Of a stretch of 51,290 nt of DNA, positions 34,116 to 42,512 are shown in pieces. This DNA comes from Mesorhizobium sp. M7A.F.Ca.US.006.01.1.1 (lineage in GTDB: Bacteria; Pseudomonadota; Alphaproteobacteria; Rhizobiales; Rhizobiaceae): positions 1 to 51,290 of the forward strand of contig NZ_RZQL01000016.1 in NCBI RefSeq assembly GCF_003997935.1, read 5' to 3'. A program made the translations under genes and the position numbers. The notes below the pieces were generated by a model. That model had not been told where the DNA came from. It worked only from the letters and a program-made list of their open reading frames with translations, and ran no database searches. Every line of letters begins with the position of its first letter. Position 1 is the stretch's first letter.

Positions 34116-36661
34116 TCCTCAGCCATTCCCGGCCCCATGGCCTCCTCGACCAGTGTCGCCGCGTCCATCAAAAGCGTTTCATCGGCTTCGCCATTCACCG
34201 GCATCTTGCCGATTTCGAGCATGATCGGCACGGCGAGCGGCGATATCTGTTCGAGTGCCTTATGCACGATTCGACCCTGGATGCGCGAGAGCATGTCGGC
34301 AAGTCTGCTGACATCGAGGAGGCCGGTCGCCGCGTCGGCACGCGTCGCCTGAAGCAGGATGTGGTCCGGTTCATAGCTGCGCAGCACGTCATAGATCAGG
34401 TCGGTCGAGACTGTGACCTGGCGGCCGCTCTTCTCCTGGCCCGGATGACGTTTCTCGATCAGCCCCGAAATCAGCGCGCAGTTGCGGAAGGTGCGTTTGA
34501 GCAGCCAGCTGTCGGCCAGCCAAGCTTCGAGGTCGTCGCCCAGCATGTCCTGGTCGAAAAGGGCGCTCAGCGAAGGTTTCCTGGCTTTGAACATCGCGCC
34601 CATGTCGCCCAGTGACCATATCGCCAAGGCATAGTCGGTGGCGACGAAGCCGAGCGGCCTGGCTCCCGCCCTGTCCAAACGGCGGGTGAGCAGCATGCCG
34701 AGCGTCTGGTGCGCCAGCCTCCCTTCGAAAGGATAAGCCACCAGATAGTGGCGGTTGCCGCGCGGAAAGGTCTCGATCAACAGGTCATCGCGCTTCGGCA
34801 GCACGGATTTGTCGGCCTGGAACCGCAGCCAGTCGGCGACTTGCTCGGGAAGCTTCTTCCAGCGCTGCGGGTCGTCCAGCATGATGCGGACCTGTTCGGC
34901 GAGATAGGTCGAAAGCGGGAACTTTCCGCCGCCATAGTAAGGCACCTTGGCATCGCTGCCGGGCGCGTTCGACACGAAGCATTCATTCTCGCGGATGCCT
35001 TCGAAGCGCAGCACCTTGCCGGCGAACATGAAGGTGTCGCCATGCGTCAACGTTTCGAGGAAGGCCTCCTCGATCTTGCCGAGGACCCTGCCACCGCGTG
35101 AAGCCGAGCCTTTGCTGCCGGCCTGCACGTACCGCACATTGAGCGCCGGCACCTCGATGATGGTGCCGACATTCAACCTGTATTGCTGGGCAATGCGAGG
35201 ATTGGACACCCGCCACAACCCATCCTTGTTCAGGCGTATACGGGCATAGCGCTCGTAATTCCTCAGCGCATAGCCGCCGGTGGCGACGAAATCGATGACG
35301 CGATCGAATGTCGGCCGCTCGAGGCTGGCATAGGGTGCTGCCGTTCGCACCTCCTCGTACAGATCATCGGCACGGAACGGCGCGCCGCAGGCGCAGCCGA
35401 GCACGTGCTGGGCCAGTACATCGAGCCCACCATCGATCAAGGGCGGCGTGTCCTGCGCGCCGAGATAGTTGGCGTCGAGGGCGGCCCGGCATTCCAGCAC
35501 CTCGAAGCGGTTGGCGGGGATCAATATCGCTTTCGACGGCTCGTCCATGCGGTGGTTGGCGCGGCCGATGCGTTGCGCCAGCCGGCTCGCCCCCTTCGGC
35601 GCACCGACATGCACAACCAGATCGACATCGCCCCAGTCGATGCCGAGGTCGAGCGTCGAGGTGGCGACGATGGCGCGCAGTGCGTTTTCCCCCATCGCCT
35701 TTTCGACGCGCCGGCGCTGGGCGACGTCGAGCGAACCGTGATGCAGCGCGATCGGCAACGTATCCTCATTGACCCGCCACAATTCCTGGAACAGCAGCTC
35801 CGCCTGGCTGCGCGTGTTGACGAACAGCAGGGTGGTCTTGTGGCGCTTGATCTCGCGATAGATTTCCGGCGTGGCGTAGCGCGCCGAATGTCCGGCCCAT
35901 GGCACCCGCTCTTCGGAATCGAGGATGGAAATCTCGGGTTTCGCGCCCCCGGTGACGACGATCAGTTCGGCCATGTCACTGCCTGTCGAACCCTTGGGCG
36001 GATTTTGGCTGACCAGCCAGCGCCGCAACTCGTCAGGTTCGGCCACCGTCGCCGACAGGCCGATCGTCTGCAGGCCGGGGACAAAGCTGCGCAGCCGCGC
36101 CAGGCCGAGCGCCAGCAGATGCCCGCGTTTCGACGTCACCAGCGAGTGCAGTTCGTCGAGCACGACGTAGCGCAGATCCTCGAAGAAACGTTTTGCATCG
36201 CCTGCCGCTATCAGCAGCGCCAGTTGCTCGGGCGTGGTCAGCAGGATGTCGGGCGGCACCAGCTTCTGGCGCTGGCGCTTGTGCGCCGGCGTGTCTCCGG
36301 TGCGCGTTTCGATGGTGACGGGCAGCCCGATCTCTTCCACCGGCTTGCCGAGATTGCGCTCGATATCGACGGCAAGCGCCTTCAGCGGTGAGATGTAGAG
36401 CGTGTGGATACCGCGACGCGCCTGACCTGGCTTTCTCTTTGGCCGGTTGGCCAGTTCGGTCAGCGAAGGCAGGAAGCCGGCAAGTGTCTTGCCGGCGCCG
36501 GTCGGCGCGATCAGCAGGACTGATTGCCCGGCCTGGGCCTTCGCCAGAAGTTCGATCTGATGGGCGCGCGGCGACCAGCCTTTCTCGCCAAACCATCTGA
36601 TGAATGGTTCGGGCAGGGCCACGGCGGCATTCTGTTCGGCAAGGCGCGGCTGCTCTGTCAC
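34112..36661 (-). CDS. Lhr-type, ligase-associated DNA damage response DEXH helicase
   Basis: An 849-residue superfamily 2 helicase. Motif I is LLIAPTGAGKTLAGFLPSL, motif II LDELHSLV, motif III LSATVAEPDEL, and motif VI QRIGRANHRMDEPS. The remainder carries the Lhr-specific winged-helix and C-terminal domains. The start is a GTG (GTGACAGAGCAG) with CTGGCAG upstream. It heads a two-gene unit with pdeM. The upstream neighbour on the same strand is an NlpC/P60 gene after 67 bp and not the expected ligase, so the repair set is split. Confidence 0.92.
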   Translation of the reverse strand: MTEQPRLAEQNAAVALPEPFIRWFGEKGWSPRAHQIELLAKAQAGQSVLLIAPTGAGKTLAGFLPSLTELANRPKRKPGQARRGIHTLYISPLKALAVDIERNLGKPVEEIGLPVTIETRTGDTPAHKRQRQKLVPPDILLTTPEQLALLIAAGDAKRFFEDLRYVVLDELHSLVTSKRGHLLALGLARLRSFVPGLQTIGLSATVAEPDELRRWLVSQNPPKGSTGSDMAELIVVTGGAKPEISILDSEERVPWAGHSARYATPEIYREIKRHKTTLLFVNTRSQAELLFQELWRVNEDTLPIALHHGSLDVAQRRRVEKAMGENALRAIVATSTLDLGIDWGDVDLVVHVGAPKGASRLAQRIGRANHRMDEPSKAILIPANRFEVLECRAALDANYLGAQDTPPLIDGGLDVLAQHVLGCACGAPFRADDLYEEVRTAAPYASLERPTFDRVIDFVATGGYALRNYERYARIRLNKDGLWRVSNPRIAQQYRLNVGTIIEVPALNVRYVQAGSKGSASRGGRVLGKIEEAFLETLTHGDTFMFAGKVLRFEGIRENECFVSNAPGSDAKVPYYGGGKFPLSTYLAEQVRIMLDDPQRWKKLPEQVADWLRFQADKSVLPKRDDLLIETFPRGNRHYLVAYPFEGRLAHQTLGMLLTRRLDRAGARPLGFVATDYALAIWSLGDMGAMFKARKPSLSALFDQDMLGDDLEAWLADSWLLKRTFRNCALISGLIEKRHPGQEKSGRQVTVSTDLIYDVLRSYEPDHILLQATRADAATGLLDVSRLADMLSRIQGRIVHKALEQISPLAVPIMLEIGKMPVNGEADETLLMDAATLVEEAMGPGMAEE

Positions 36662-36728
36662 CTGCCAGAGGTAGCGCGACGGCAGTCAATCGCCAAGAAG
36701 AATCGGAACAAAAGGGGATCGTTCTTCC

Positions 36729-37598
36729 CTACGGCCGCCGAAACCCTGTTGGGCCGCCATAGAGGTAGCCGATGCGGGCGACGGCGTCCTTCAACCCTTC
36801 GCGTGACACCAGCATGGTGTGGCCGTTGGCGTGGATCATCGTGTCGGCGTCGGTCATGACGGCGACATGGCCCTTCCAGAACACCAGATCGCCGCGTCGC
36901 AACCCTGAGAAATCAGGTCCTGGTTCCAGCGGCTCGCCAAGTGTCGCCGCCTGCATGTCGGAATCGCGCAGCACGTCTCTGCCGGCCATGCGCATCGCCA
37001 GTTGCACCAGCCCCGAACAGTCGATGCCGAAACCGGAAGTACCGCCCCAAAGATAAGGTGTTCCCAGAAACGCCTCGGCAACCGCGACATAGTCGGAGGC
37101 AGCTTCACTGAGCGGCCGCAGGTGACCTGCGATCAGCGCCTCGCCGGAAGGCAGGACCGCATAGTGCGTACCGCGCGTCTCGGCGGCCTCCGTCACTGTC
37201 ACCGTCGATCCCATCGACAATTGTCCGGCGATCGGAAAGCCCAGATCCGGTCCGGGATAGAGGAAGGTGCGCGGCACGCAGACGATGTGCGTCGGCGCAT
37301 GGTCCCGTTTGCCCAACATCGTGTCGGCGACATAGCCGACATAGCCGTCGCGTTCGGCCTGGACCCAGGCCCAGCCTTCAGCGACATCGAAGACCAGGAC
37401 ATCGTCGCCGAACAGCGCTTGCGTGTTGACGCCGGCATCCGGCCGCGGCGCCTTGCGCATATCGGCCACTGACGCGGCGACCCGCGCCGGCCGGCCGGCG
37501 ACGAAGCGCTCGGCGGCGACCTCGCCCTTCAGCCGTGCATCGGCGAGATCGGAGCGAAAAGCGTGAAGGCGGGCATCCCTGGCAGTCAAATCGAACAC
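36729..37598 (-). CDS. NlpC/P60 (C40) cell-wall hydrolase with SH3-like domains
   Basis: A 289-residue putative peptidoglycan endopeptidase. The C-terminal NlpC/P60 domain has the catalytic Cys in SGFGIDCSGLVQLAMRMAG, the His in FWKGHVAVMTD and the third polar residue in TMIHANGH. The N-terminal half holds bacterial SH3-like segments (VLVFDVAEGWAWVQAERDGY). No signal peptide is evident, so it may act in the cytoplasm on recycled murein peptides, like dipeptidyl-peptidase VI. The start is GTG, 21 bp after the marR stop. Grouping with leucyl aminopeptidase supports peptide recycling (inference). Confidence 0.88.
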   Translation of the reverse strand: MFDLTARDARLHAFRSDLADARLKGEVAAERFVAGRPARVAASVADMRKAPRPDAGVNTQALFGDDVLVFDVAEGWAWVQAERDGYVGYVADTMLGKRDHAPTHIVCVPRTFLYPGPDLGFPIAGQLSMGSTVTVTEAAETRGTHYAVLPSGEALIAGHLRPLSEAASDYVAVAEAFLGTPYLWGGTSGFGIDCSGLVQLAMRMAGRDVLRDSDMQAATLGEPLEPGPDFSGLRRGDLVFWKGHVAVMTDADTMIHANGHTMLVSREGLKDAVARIGYLYGGPTGFRRP

Positions 37599-37619
37599 TC
37601 TGTTGAAAAGGTAATGCGC

Positions 37620-37970
37620 TCACATCGGCAGTTCGAGCGCCTTGGCGATGATACCATCGCCGAAGCGCTCGACAAAGAGCGCCCCCTCCACCGTGCGCCT
37701 GATCAGAACATTGCGCTTGTCGAGTTCGTCGCGATGGCGCGAGACGAGTTTCAAAGCCCCCATCGTGTCGAGGGCGCGGGTGATCACCGGCTTGGTGACA
37801 TTGAGGCGCGCGGCGAGCCCGCGCACGGTGTGCGGCGGCGGATCGAGATAGATGGTGAACAGGATCGCCGTCTGGCGCATGGTCAGATCGGGCGCGTCGT
37901 CGCGCACCTGCGACAGCATCACCTGCTGCCACAGTCGCAAGGCCTGGCTCGGGCGCATCGCAATCGACAT
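37620..37970 (-). CDS. Small MarR-type winged-helix regulator
   Basis: A 116-residue protein with a MarR-type winged helix: LTMRQTAILFTIYLDPPPHT, then VRGLAARLNVTKPVITRALD and the wing LVSRHRDELDKRNVLIRR. It is shorter than most MarR proteins (about 140-150) and seems to lack part of the C-terminal dimer helix. It lies between the aminopeptidase and NlpC/P60 genes on the same strand. It may control this cluster, but no operator was identified. Confidence 0.8.
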   Translation of the reverse strand: MSIAMRPSQALRLWQQVMLSQVRDDAPDLTMRQTAILFTIYLDPPPHTVRGLAARLNVTKPVITRALDTMGALKLVSRHRDELDKRNVLIRRTVEGALFVERFGDGIIAKALELPM

Positions 37971-38042
37971 CGCGCCAGCATGACGGCAAATTGTTTCGGT
38001 TCCGTTTCAGTCAAAGCGATTGCCGTCTCTCGCCTGCGACAG

Positions 38043-39407
38043 TCAGCCGTAGCGTTTCGCGATGATCCGCTCCAGAGCGCGGATGCCTTGTGCCTCGCCG
38101 CCGGCGGGGCCATGCGGACGGTCAGCCGGGTTCCAGGCGAAGATGTCGAAATGCGCCCAGCCCGCGGTTTTTTCGACGAAGCGCTTGAGGAAAAGCGCCG
38201 CCGTGATCGAGCCGGCGAAACCATCCGGGGTGACATTGTTTATGTCGGCGATCTTGGACGACAGTTTTGCATCGTACGGCTGCCACAGCGGCATGCGCCA
38301 CAGTGGGTCCTCGGCCGCGACGGAAGCCGCCGCAAGGTCGGATGCCAGCGTCTCGTCGCCGGTGTAGAACGGTGGCAGATCGGGGCCGAGCGCGACACGG
38401 GCAGCCCCGGTCAGCGTCGCCATGTCGACCAGAAGCTGCGGCTCCTCCTCGTCGGCCAGCGCCAGCGCGTCGGCCAGCACCAGCCGTCCCTCGGCATCCG
38501 TGTTGCCGATCTCGACAGTGATGCCCTTGCGGCTCGCCAGCACGTCGCCAGGCCGGAAGGCGTTGCCGGCAATCGAATTCTCCACTGCGGGAATGAGCAC
38601 GCGCAGCCGCACATTCAGCCCGGCAGCCATGATCATCGAGGCGAGGCCAAGCACATTGGCGGCACCGCCCATGTCTTTCTTCATCAACAGCATGCCGGAC
38701 GATGGCTTGATGTCGAGACCGCCCGTATCGAAGCAGACGCCCTTGCCGACCAGCGTCACCTTCGGTGCCCCTTGCTGCCCCCATTGCATATCGATCAGGC
38801 GCGGCGCGCCCGCCGACGCACGGCCGACAGCATGGATCATCGGGAAATTCCGGTCGAGGAGATCGTCACCCTTGACCACCGAGACTTCGGCCTTGTGCCT
38901 GGCGGCCAGGGTCCGCACCGCCTGCTCCAAATCTTCCGGACCCATATCGCTGGTCGGCGTGTTGACCAGATCGCGTGTCAGGAAGACGCCATCGGCAATG
39001 CGGCGAACGCGCCCGGCATCGACGCCTGCCGGCAGGCCGAAGCGCAGCGCCCTGCCTGACTTCTTGCCGTAACGGGTGAAGACATAGCCGCCGAGCACCA
39101 GTGCGATCGCCGCGAGGTCCGGCTCGGCCGGCGTCGAGGCGAAATGCCAGTCGCCTTCCGGCAAGGCTTTCGACAGTGCGCCGAGGGCGAGCGCGCCTTC
39201 GCCTTCGCCGACACCGAACAACGCGCCGCCGAGCGCCCCGTTTTCGCCGGGCACGACCAGCGTCCTGCCTGCCTCGCCGGAAAAGCCGTTGGCCCTGGCC
39301 CAGGCGACGGCGGCCGGCGCAAGACCGGCCGCGTCCAGACCGTCTCTGGCGACCAGATGGACCGGCAACGCGCCCGGCAATGTCTTCCCGACGAGTTCGA
39401 CAGGCAT
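38043..39407 (-). CDS. Leucyl aminopeptidase, M17 family
   Basis: A two-zinc aminopeptidase of 454 residues that removes N-terminal residues from peptides. The M17 active site is intact: VTLVGKGVCFDTGGLDIKP, LLMKKDMGGAANVLG and the family signature NTDAEGRLVLADAL. A GGAG ribosome site lies 9 bases before ATG. It heads the string lap-marR-nlpC and is divergent from tadD across 116 bp. The PepB/LapA subgroup is not distinguished. Confidence 0.92.
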   Translation of the reverse strand: MPVELVGKTLPGALPVHLVARDGLDAAGLAPAAVAWARANGFSGEAGRTLVVPGENGALGGALFGVGEGEGALALGALSKALPEGDWHFASTPAEPDLAAIALVLGGYVFTRYGKKSGRALRFGLPAGVDAGRVRRIADGVFLTRDLVNTPTSDMGPEDLEQAVRTLAARHKAEVSVVKGDDLLDRNFPMIHAVGRASAGAPRLIDMQWGQQGAPKVTLVGKGVCFDTGGLDIKPSSGMLLMKKDMGGAANVLGLASMIMAAGLNVRLRVLIPAVENSIAGNAFRPGDVLASRKGITVEIGNTDAEGRLVLADALALADEEEPQLLVDMATLTGAARVALGPDLPPFYTGDETLASDLAAASVAAEDPLWRMPLWQPYDAKLSSKIADINNVTPDGFAGSITAALFLKRFVEKTAGWAHFDIFAWNPADRPHGPAGGEAQGIRALERIIAKRYG

Positions 39408-39435
39408 GCGATGTTCTCCGTGTGAGTCGCCGTTC

Positions 39436-39450
39436 TTAACCGTCCGTTAG
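39436..39450. promoter_or_regulatory. CtrA-box-like site in the lap/tadD divergent promoter
   Basis: TTAA-CCGTCCG-TTAG matches the CtrA consensus TTAA-N7-TTAA at seven of eight fixed bases, 74-88 bp upstream of tadD. A GTTAAC palindrome (39452-39457) and a GAGTC (GANTC) site (39424-39428) are adjacent. Confidence 0.4.
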
Positions 39451-39523
39451 GGTTAACAGAATATTTCTGCGGGAGGGAAGACGGCCACGCAATGGCCGCG
39501 CATGAATGGAGGCTTAGGGTGCC

Positions 39524-40345
39524 ATGCCGACCAACCGCAGGATCAATGCCAGGGGAAAACGGCTCATCACCACGGCTCTTGTGCTGGCGCTGACGGCGGG
39601 CGTCGCCGGTTGCGGAACCGACAAGCTCTCCACCGGCTCTATCGCACGCACCAGCGGCAAACCGCTGGAAAGCATGTCGGCCGGCGAACTTCACAATGCC
39701 ACCGGCGCACTTGGCCAATCCTACGCGAAGAACCCCAATGACAAGCGGATAGCGACGAATTATGCGGCGGCATTGCAGATGGATGGCGACGCCGATCAGT
39801 CGCTGGCCGTGATGCGCAAGCTCGCCATCGCTTTGCCCAAGGATCGTGACGTGCTTGCCTCCTATGGCAAGGCGCTGGCCGCCAATGGCCAGTTCGAGGC
39901 GGCGCTTGACGCCGTGCGCCGTGCTCAGACACCGGAATATCCCGACTGGAAACTGGTGTCGGCCGAAGCGGCCATTCTCGACCAGACGGGTCAGAAGGAC
40001 GATGCGCGCCGGCTTTACCGCAAGGCACTCGATCTCAAGCCGAACGAGCCTTCCGTGCTCTCCAATCTTGGCATGTCCTATGTGCTGGAAGGTGACCTGC
40101 GCACCGCCGAAACCTATATGCGCTCGGCCGCCCAACAACCGAATGCGGACAGCCGCGTCCGCCAGAACCTGGCACTGGTCGTCGGCCTGCAAGGCCGCTT
40201 CGACGAGGCCGAGAAGATCGCCTCACAGGAACTGTCGCCCGAACAGGCGCAGGCAAATGTCGCCTATCTCAGGCAGATGCTGGCCCAGCAGAATGCCTGG
40301 AGCCAGCTCAAGGATCGGGACAAGCCGAAGTCCGCGACCAACTGA
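39524..40345 (+). CDS. tadD: Tad pilus assembly lipoprotein TadD (TPR protein)
   Basis: A 273-residue TPR protein with a lipoprotein signal peptide: hydrophobic LITTALVLALTAGVAGCG with the lipobox Cys at the end. TPR units follow, for example DRDVLASYGKALAANGQFEA and EPSVLSNLGMSYVLEGDLRT. TadD is an outer-membrane-associated pilot-type factor for the Tad secretin. GGAGG precedes the ATG at 39524. It is transcribed toward the tadC end of the minus-strand Tad operon and separated from it by a perfect palindrome. Confidence 0.88.
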   Translation: MPTNRRINARGKRLITTALVLALTAGVAGCGTDKLSTGSIARTSGKPLESMSAGELHNATGALGQSYAKNPNDKRIATNYAAALQMDGDADQSLAVMRKLAIALPKDRDVLASYGKALAANGQFEAALDAVRRAQTPEYPDWKLVSAEAAILDQTGQKDDARRLYRKALDLKPNEPSVLSNLGMSYVLEGDLRTAETYMRSAAQQPNADSRVRQNLALVVGLQGRFDEAEKIASQELSPEQAQANVAYLRQMLAQQNAWSQLKDRDKPKSATN

Positions 40346-40359
40346 GATCACAATCCCAA

Positions 40360-40415
40360 CAACCTCAAAAGAAGAGGCCGCGCTGCATGCAGCGCGGCCT
40401 CTTCTTTTGAGGTTG
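40360..40415. terminator. Perfect 56-bp palindrome, bidirectional terminator between tadD and tadC
   Basis: Two 28-base halves are exact reverse complements with no loop: the left half runs CAACCTCAAAAGAAG through AGGCCGCGCTGCA (40360-40387), the right half mirrors it (40388-40415). The core GAGGCCGCGCTGC hairpin is GC-rich and flanked by A-rich and T-rich steps (AAAAGAA/TTCTTTT), so it can end transcripts from both sides. It lies between the tadD stop (40345) and the tadC stop (40438). Confidence 0.9.
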
Positions 40416-40437
40416 AATGCAGGAACTTGCCTTGCCG

Positions 40438-41460
40438 CTACTGGGCGTTTGTTGCCGGCGCCGCATGATCGCCGAAGATACCGCGCTGGCTGACCTGAAT
40501 GCCGGCGGGACCCAGGATGATGGCGAAAAGCACCGGCAGGAAAAACAGGATCATCGGCACGGTAAGTTTTGGCGGCAGGGCGGCCGCCTTCTTCTCGGCC
40601 GCATTCATGCGCATGTCGCGGCTTTCGGCGGCAAGCACGCGCAGTGCATGCGCCACCGGCGTGCCGTAACGCTCGGCCTGGACGAGCGCCTGCGACACCG
40701 ACTTGACCGAATCCAGGCCGGTGCGGCTTGCCAGGTTCTCGTAGGCCTGCTTGCGCTCCGGCAGGTAGGAAAGCTCGGCGTTGGTGAGGATGAACTCTTC
40801 CGCCAGCGCCACCGATTGCGCGCCGATCTCGTCGGCGACCTTGCGCAGTGCTGCTTCCACCGACATGCCCGATTCGACGCAGATCAGCATCAGATCGAGC
40901 CCATCCGGCCATGCCATCTGGATCGACTGCTTGCGCTTGGTGGCGCGGTTGTTGACGTAGACGACTGGCGCGTAGAAGCCGCCGTAAGCAACGAGGATGC
41001 AGACGAACAGCCTGATGACCAATGGCTTGTCGGGCAGTCCTCCGAGCACGAAGATGTAGATTGCGGCCAGCGCGAAACCGACAAAAGGAAGCACGAGACG
41101 GAAGAAAAGAAACCGCGTCAGCGGATTCTGTCCACGAAAGCCGGCCACCTTGAGTTTCTGCAAGGTGCCTTCATCGGCGAGCGCGCGTCTCAGATCCAGC
41201 CGGTCGACAATGTTGCGCATGCCGACCGACTGTTCCTCGCGCAAGCCCTTGCGACGGCGGTCGGCCTCGACCGCAAGCCGGGCGCGCTGTTGCGCACGCA
41301 GTTCGTCGCGTTCCAGCGCAACGGATTTCATGCGTGACTTGAGCTGGTTTCCGCCAAACGCCGGCAGCAAGGTAAAGACGGTCGCAAACACCGCTATCGC
41401 GACCAGCATCGCGATCAGGAAGCTCGGATCCGTCAGGGTCTTGATGACTTGCTCGGTCAT
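40438..41460 (-). CDS. tadC: Tad pilus platform protein TadC
   Basis: A 340-residue inner-membrane protein of the type II secretion F family. Membrane helices include FLIAMLVAIAVFATVFTLLP at the N-terminus, LVLPFVGFALAAIYIFVLG, VRLFVCILVAYGGFYAPVV and a C-terminal LTVPMILFFLPVLFAIILGP. The T2SSF motif region (WPDGLDLMLICVESGMSVEA) is well conserved. It pairs with TadB to form the platform for the CpaF motor. It is the last gene of the minus-strand operon, 9 bp after tadB. Confidence 0.92.
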   Translation of the reverse strand: MTEQVIKTLTDPSFLIAMLVAIAVFATVFTLLPAFGGNQLKSRMKSVALERDELRAQQRARLAVEADRRRKGLREEQSVGMRNIVDRLDLRRALADEGTLQKLKVAGFRGQNPLTRFLFFRLVLPFVGFALAAIYIFVLGGLPDKPLVIRLFVCILVAYGGFYAPVVYVNNRATKRKQSIQMAWPDGLDLMLICVESGMSVEAALRKVADEIGAQSVALAEEFILTNAELSYLPERKQAYENLASRTGLDSVKSVSQALVQAERYGTPVAHALRVLAAESRDMRMNAAEKKAAALPPKLTVPMILFFLPVLFAIILGPAGIQVSQRGIFGDHAAPATNAQ

Positions 41461-41469
41461 GCCAGCATC

Positions 41470-42483
41470 CTAGACTTCGAAATTCATCATCTTGCGCATC
41501 ACCAGGATGCCGATCGACATCCAGACCGCAGAGCAACCAAGGATCAGGTTTCCGACGCTGGTGTTGAAGAGCGGCATCAGGTAGGCCGGGCTCGACAGGT
41601 AGACGAGAAAGGCGACGATGAAGGGCAGCGCACCGATGATCGCGGCGGACGCCTTCGCTTCCATCGACAGCGCCGCGACCTTGGCTTTCATCTTCTTGCG
41701 ATCGCGAAGCACGCGCGAAAGATTGCCCAGCGCCTCGGAGAGATTGCCGCCGGCCTGCGATTGAATCTGGATAACGATGCCGAAGAAGCTTGCCTCGGTG
41801 CAAGGCATGGTTTCGGGCATGCGCAAGGTCGCGTCGGGGATAGAGAGGCCCATCTGCTGTGAATCGACGATGCGGCGAAACTCGGTCTTCACGGGTTCGG
41901 GCGATTCGTTGGCGATCAGGCGCACGGCGTCGTTCAGCGGCAGGCCGGATTTGACCGCGCGCACGATGATGTCGAGCGCGTTTGGAAATTCGTTGAGGAA
42001 TGCCTTGACCCGGCGGGCGCGACGAAACGTGACGAACCAGCGCGGCAGGCCCAGCCCCCCGGCCAGCAGCACGCCCGGCAAGGCGATCAGCGGGGCTCCG
42101 GCCACAAAGGCGACAATCGTCAAAACGATGCCGCATATTGCGGAATATATGTAGAAACGCTCGATGGTGGTCTTGAGGCCGGCCTGACGAAGCTGGGCTT
42201 TCAGCGGCGGTTTCTTGACGCGGCTGTCCTTGGTTTTCTGCTTGGCGTCGAGTTCGTTAAGAGAATCCTGAACCGATTTGCGCCGTTTGACGGCTTCCGC
42301 CACGCGGTCGCGCGAGGCTTTGACGACGGAGCGATCCGTCTCGGCGGTCCTGATCGTTTCGAGCCGCTTGCCGACCTGTTTCTCGTTGCTGATCCGGGTG
42401 AACAGAAATGCATAAGCGACGGCGCCGGCGCTGAAGCCGGCGAGCACGACAAACGCCAGTACTGTGCCGTCAATTCCAAACAT
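41470..42483 (-). CDS. tadB: Tad pilus platform protein TadB
   Basis: A 337-residue T2SSF-domain inner-membrane protein. It has an N-terminal helix (TVLAFVVLAGFSAGAVAYAF), a central pair (ICGIVLTIVAFVAGAPLIAL), the T2SSF domain with FPNALDIIVRAVKSGLPLND and a C-terminal pair (IIGALPFIVAFLVYLS). It pairs with TadC. Located 29 bp after cpaF and 9 bp before tadC. Confidence 0.92.
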   Translation of the reverse strand: MFGIDGTVLAFVVLAGFSAGAVAYAFLFTRISNEKQVGKRLETIRTAETDRSVVKASRDRVAEAVKRRKSVQDSLNELDAKQKTKDSRVKKPPLKAQLRQAGLKTTIERFYIYSAICGIVLTIVAFVAGAPLIALPGVLLAGGLGLPRWFVTFRRARRVKAFLNEFPNALDIIVRAVKSGLPLNDAVRLIANESPEPVKTEFRRIVDSQQMGLSIPDATLRMPETMPCTEASFFGIVIQIQSQAGGNLSEALGNLSRVLRDRKKMKAKVAALSMEAKASAAIIGALPFIVAFLVYLSSPAYLMPLFNTSVGNLILGCSAVWMSIGILVMRKMMNFEV

Positions 42484-42512
42484 TGGCCCGAACCCTTACA
42501 CCCCAGCATACG

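Noticed and set aside
38978..40192. A 404-codon minus-strand frame overlapping tadD and the start of the aminopeptidase gene
   Set aside because: It runs opposite tadD, then out of frame through the aminopeptidase gene; composition is typical of a shadow frame.
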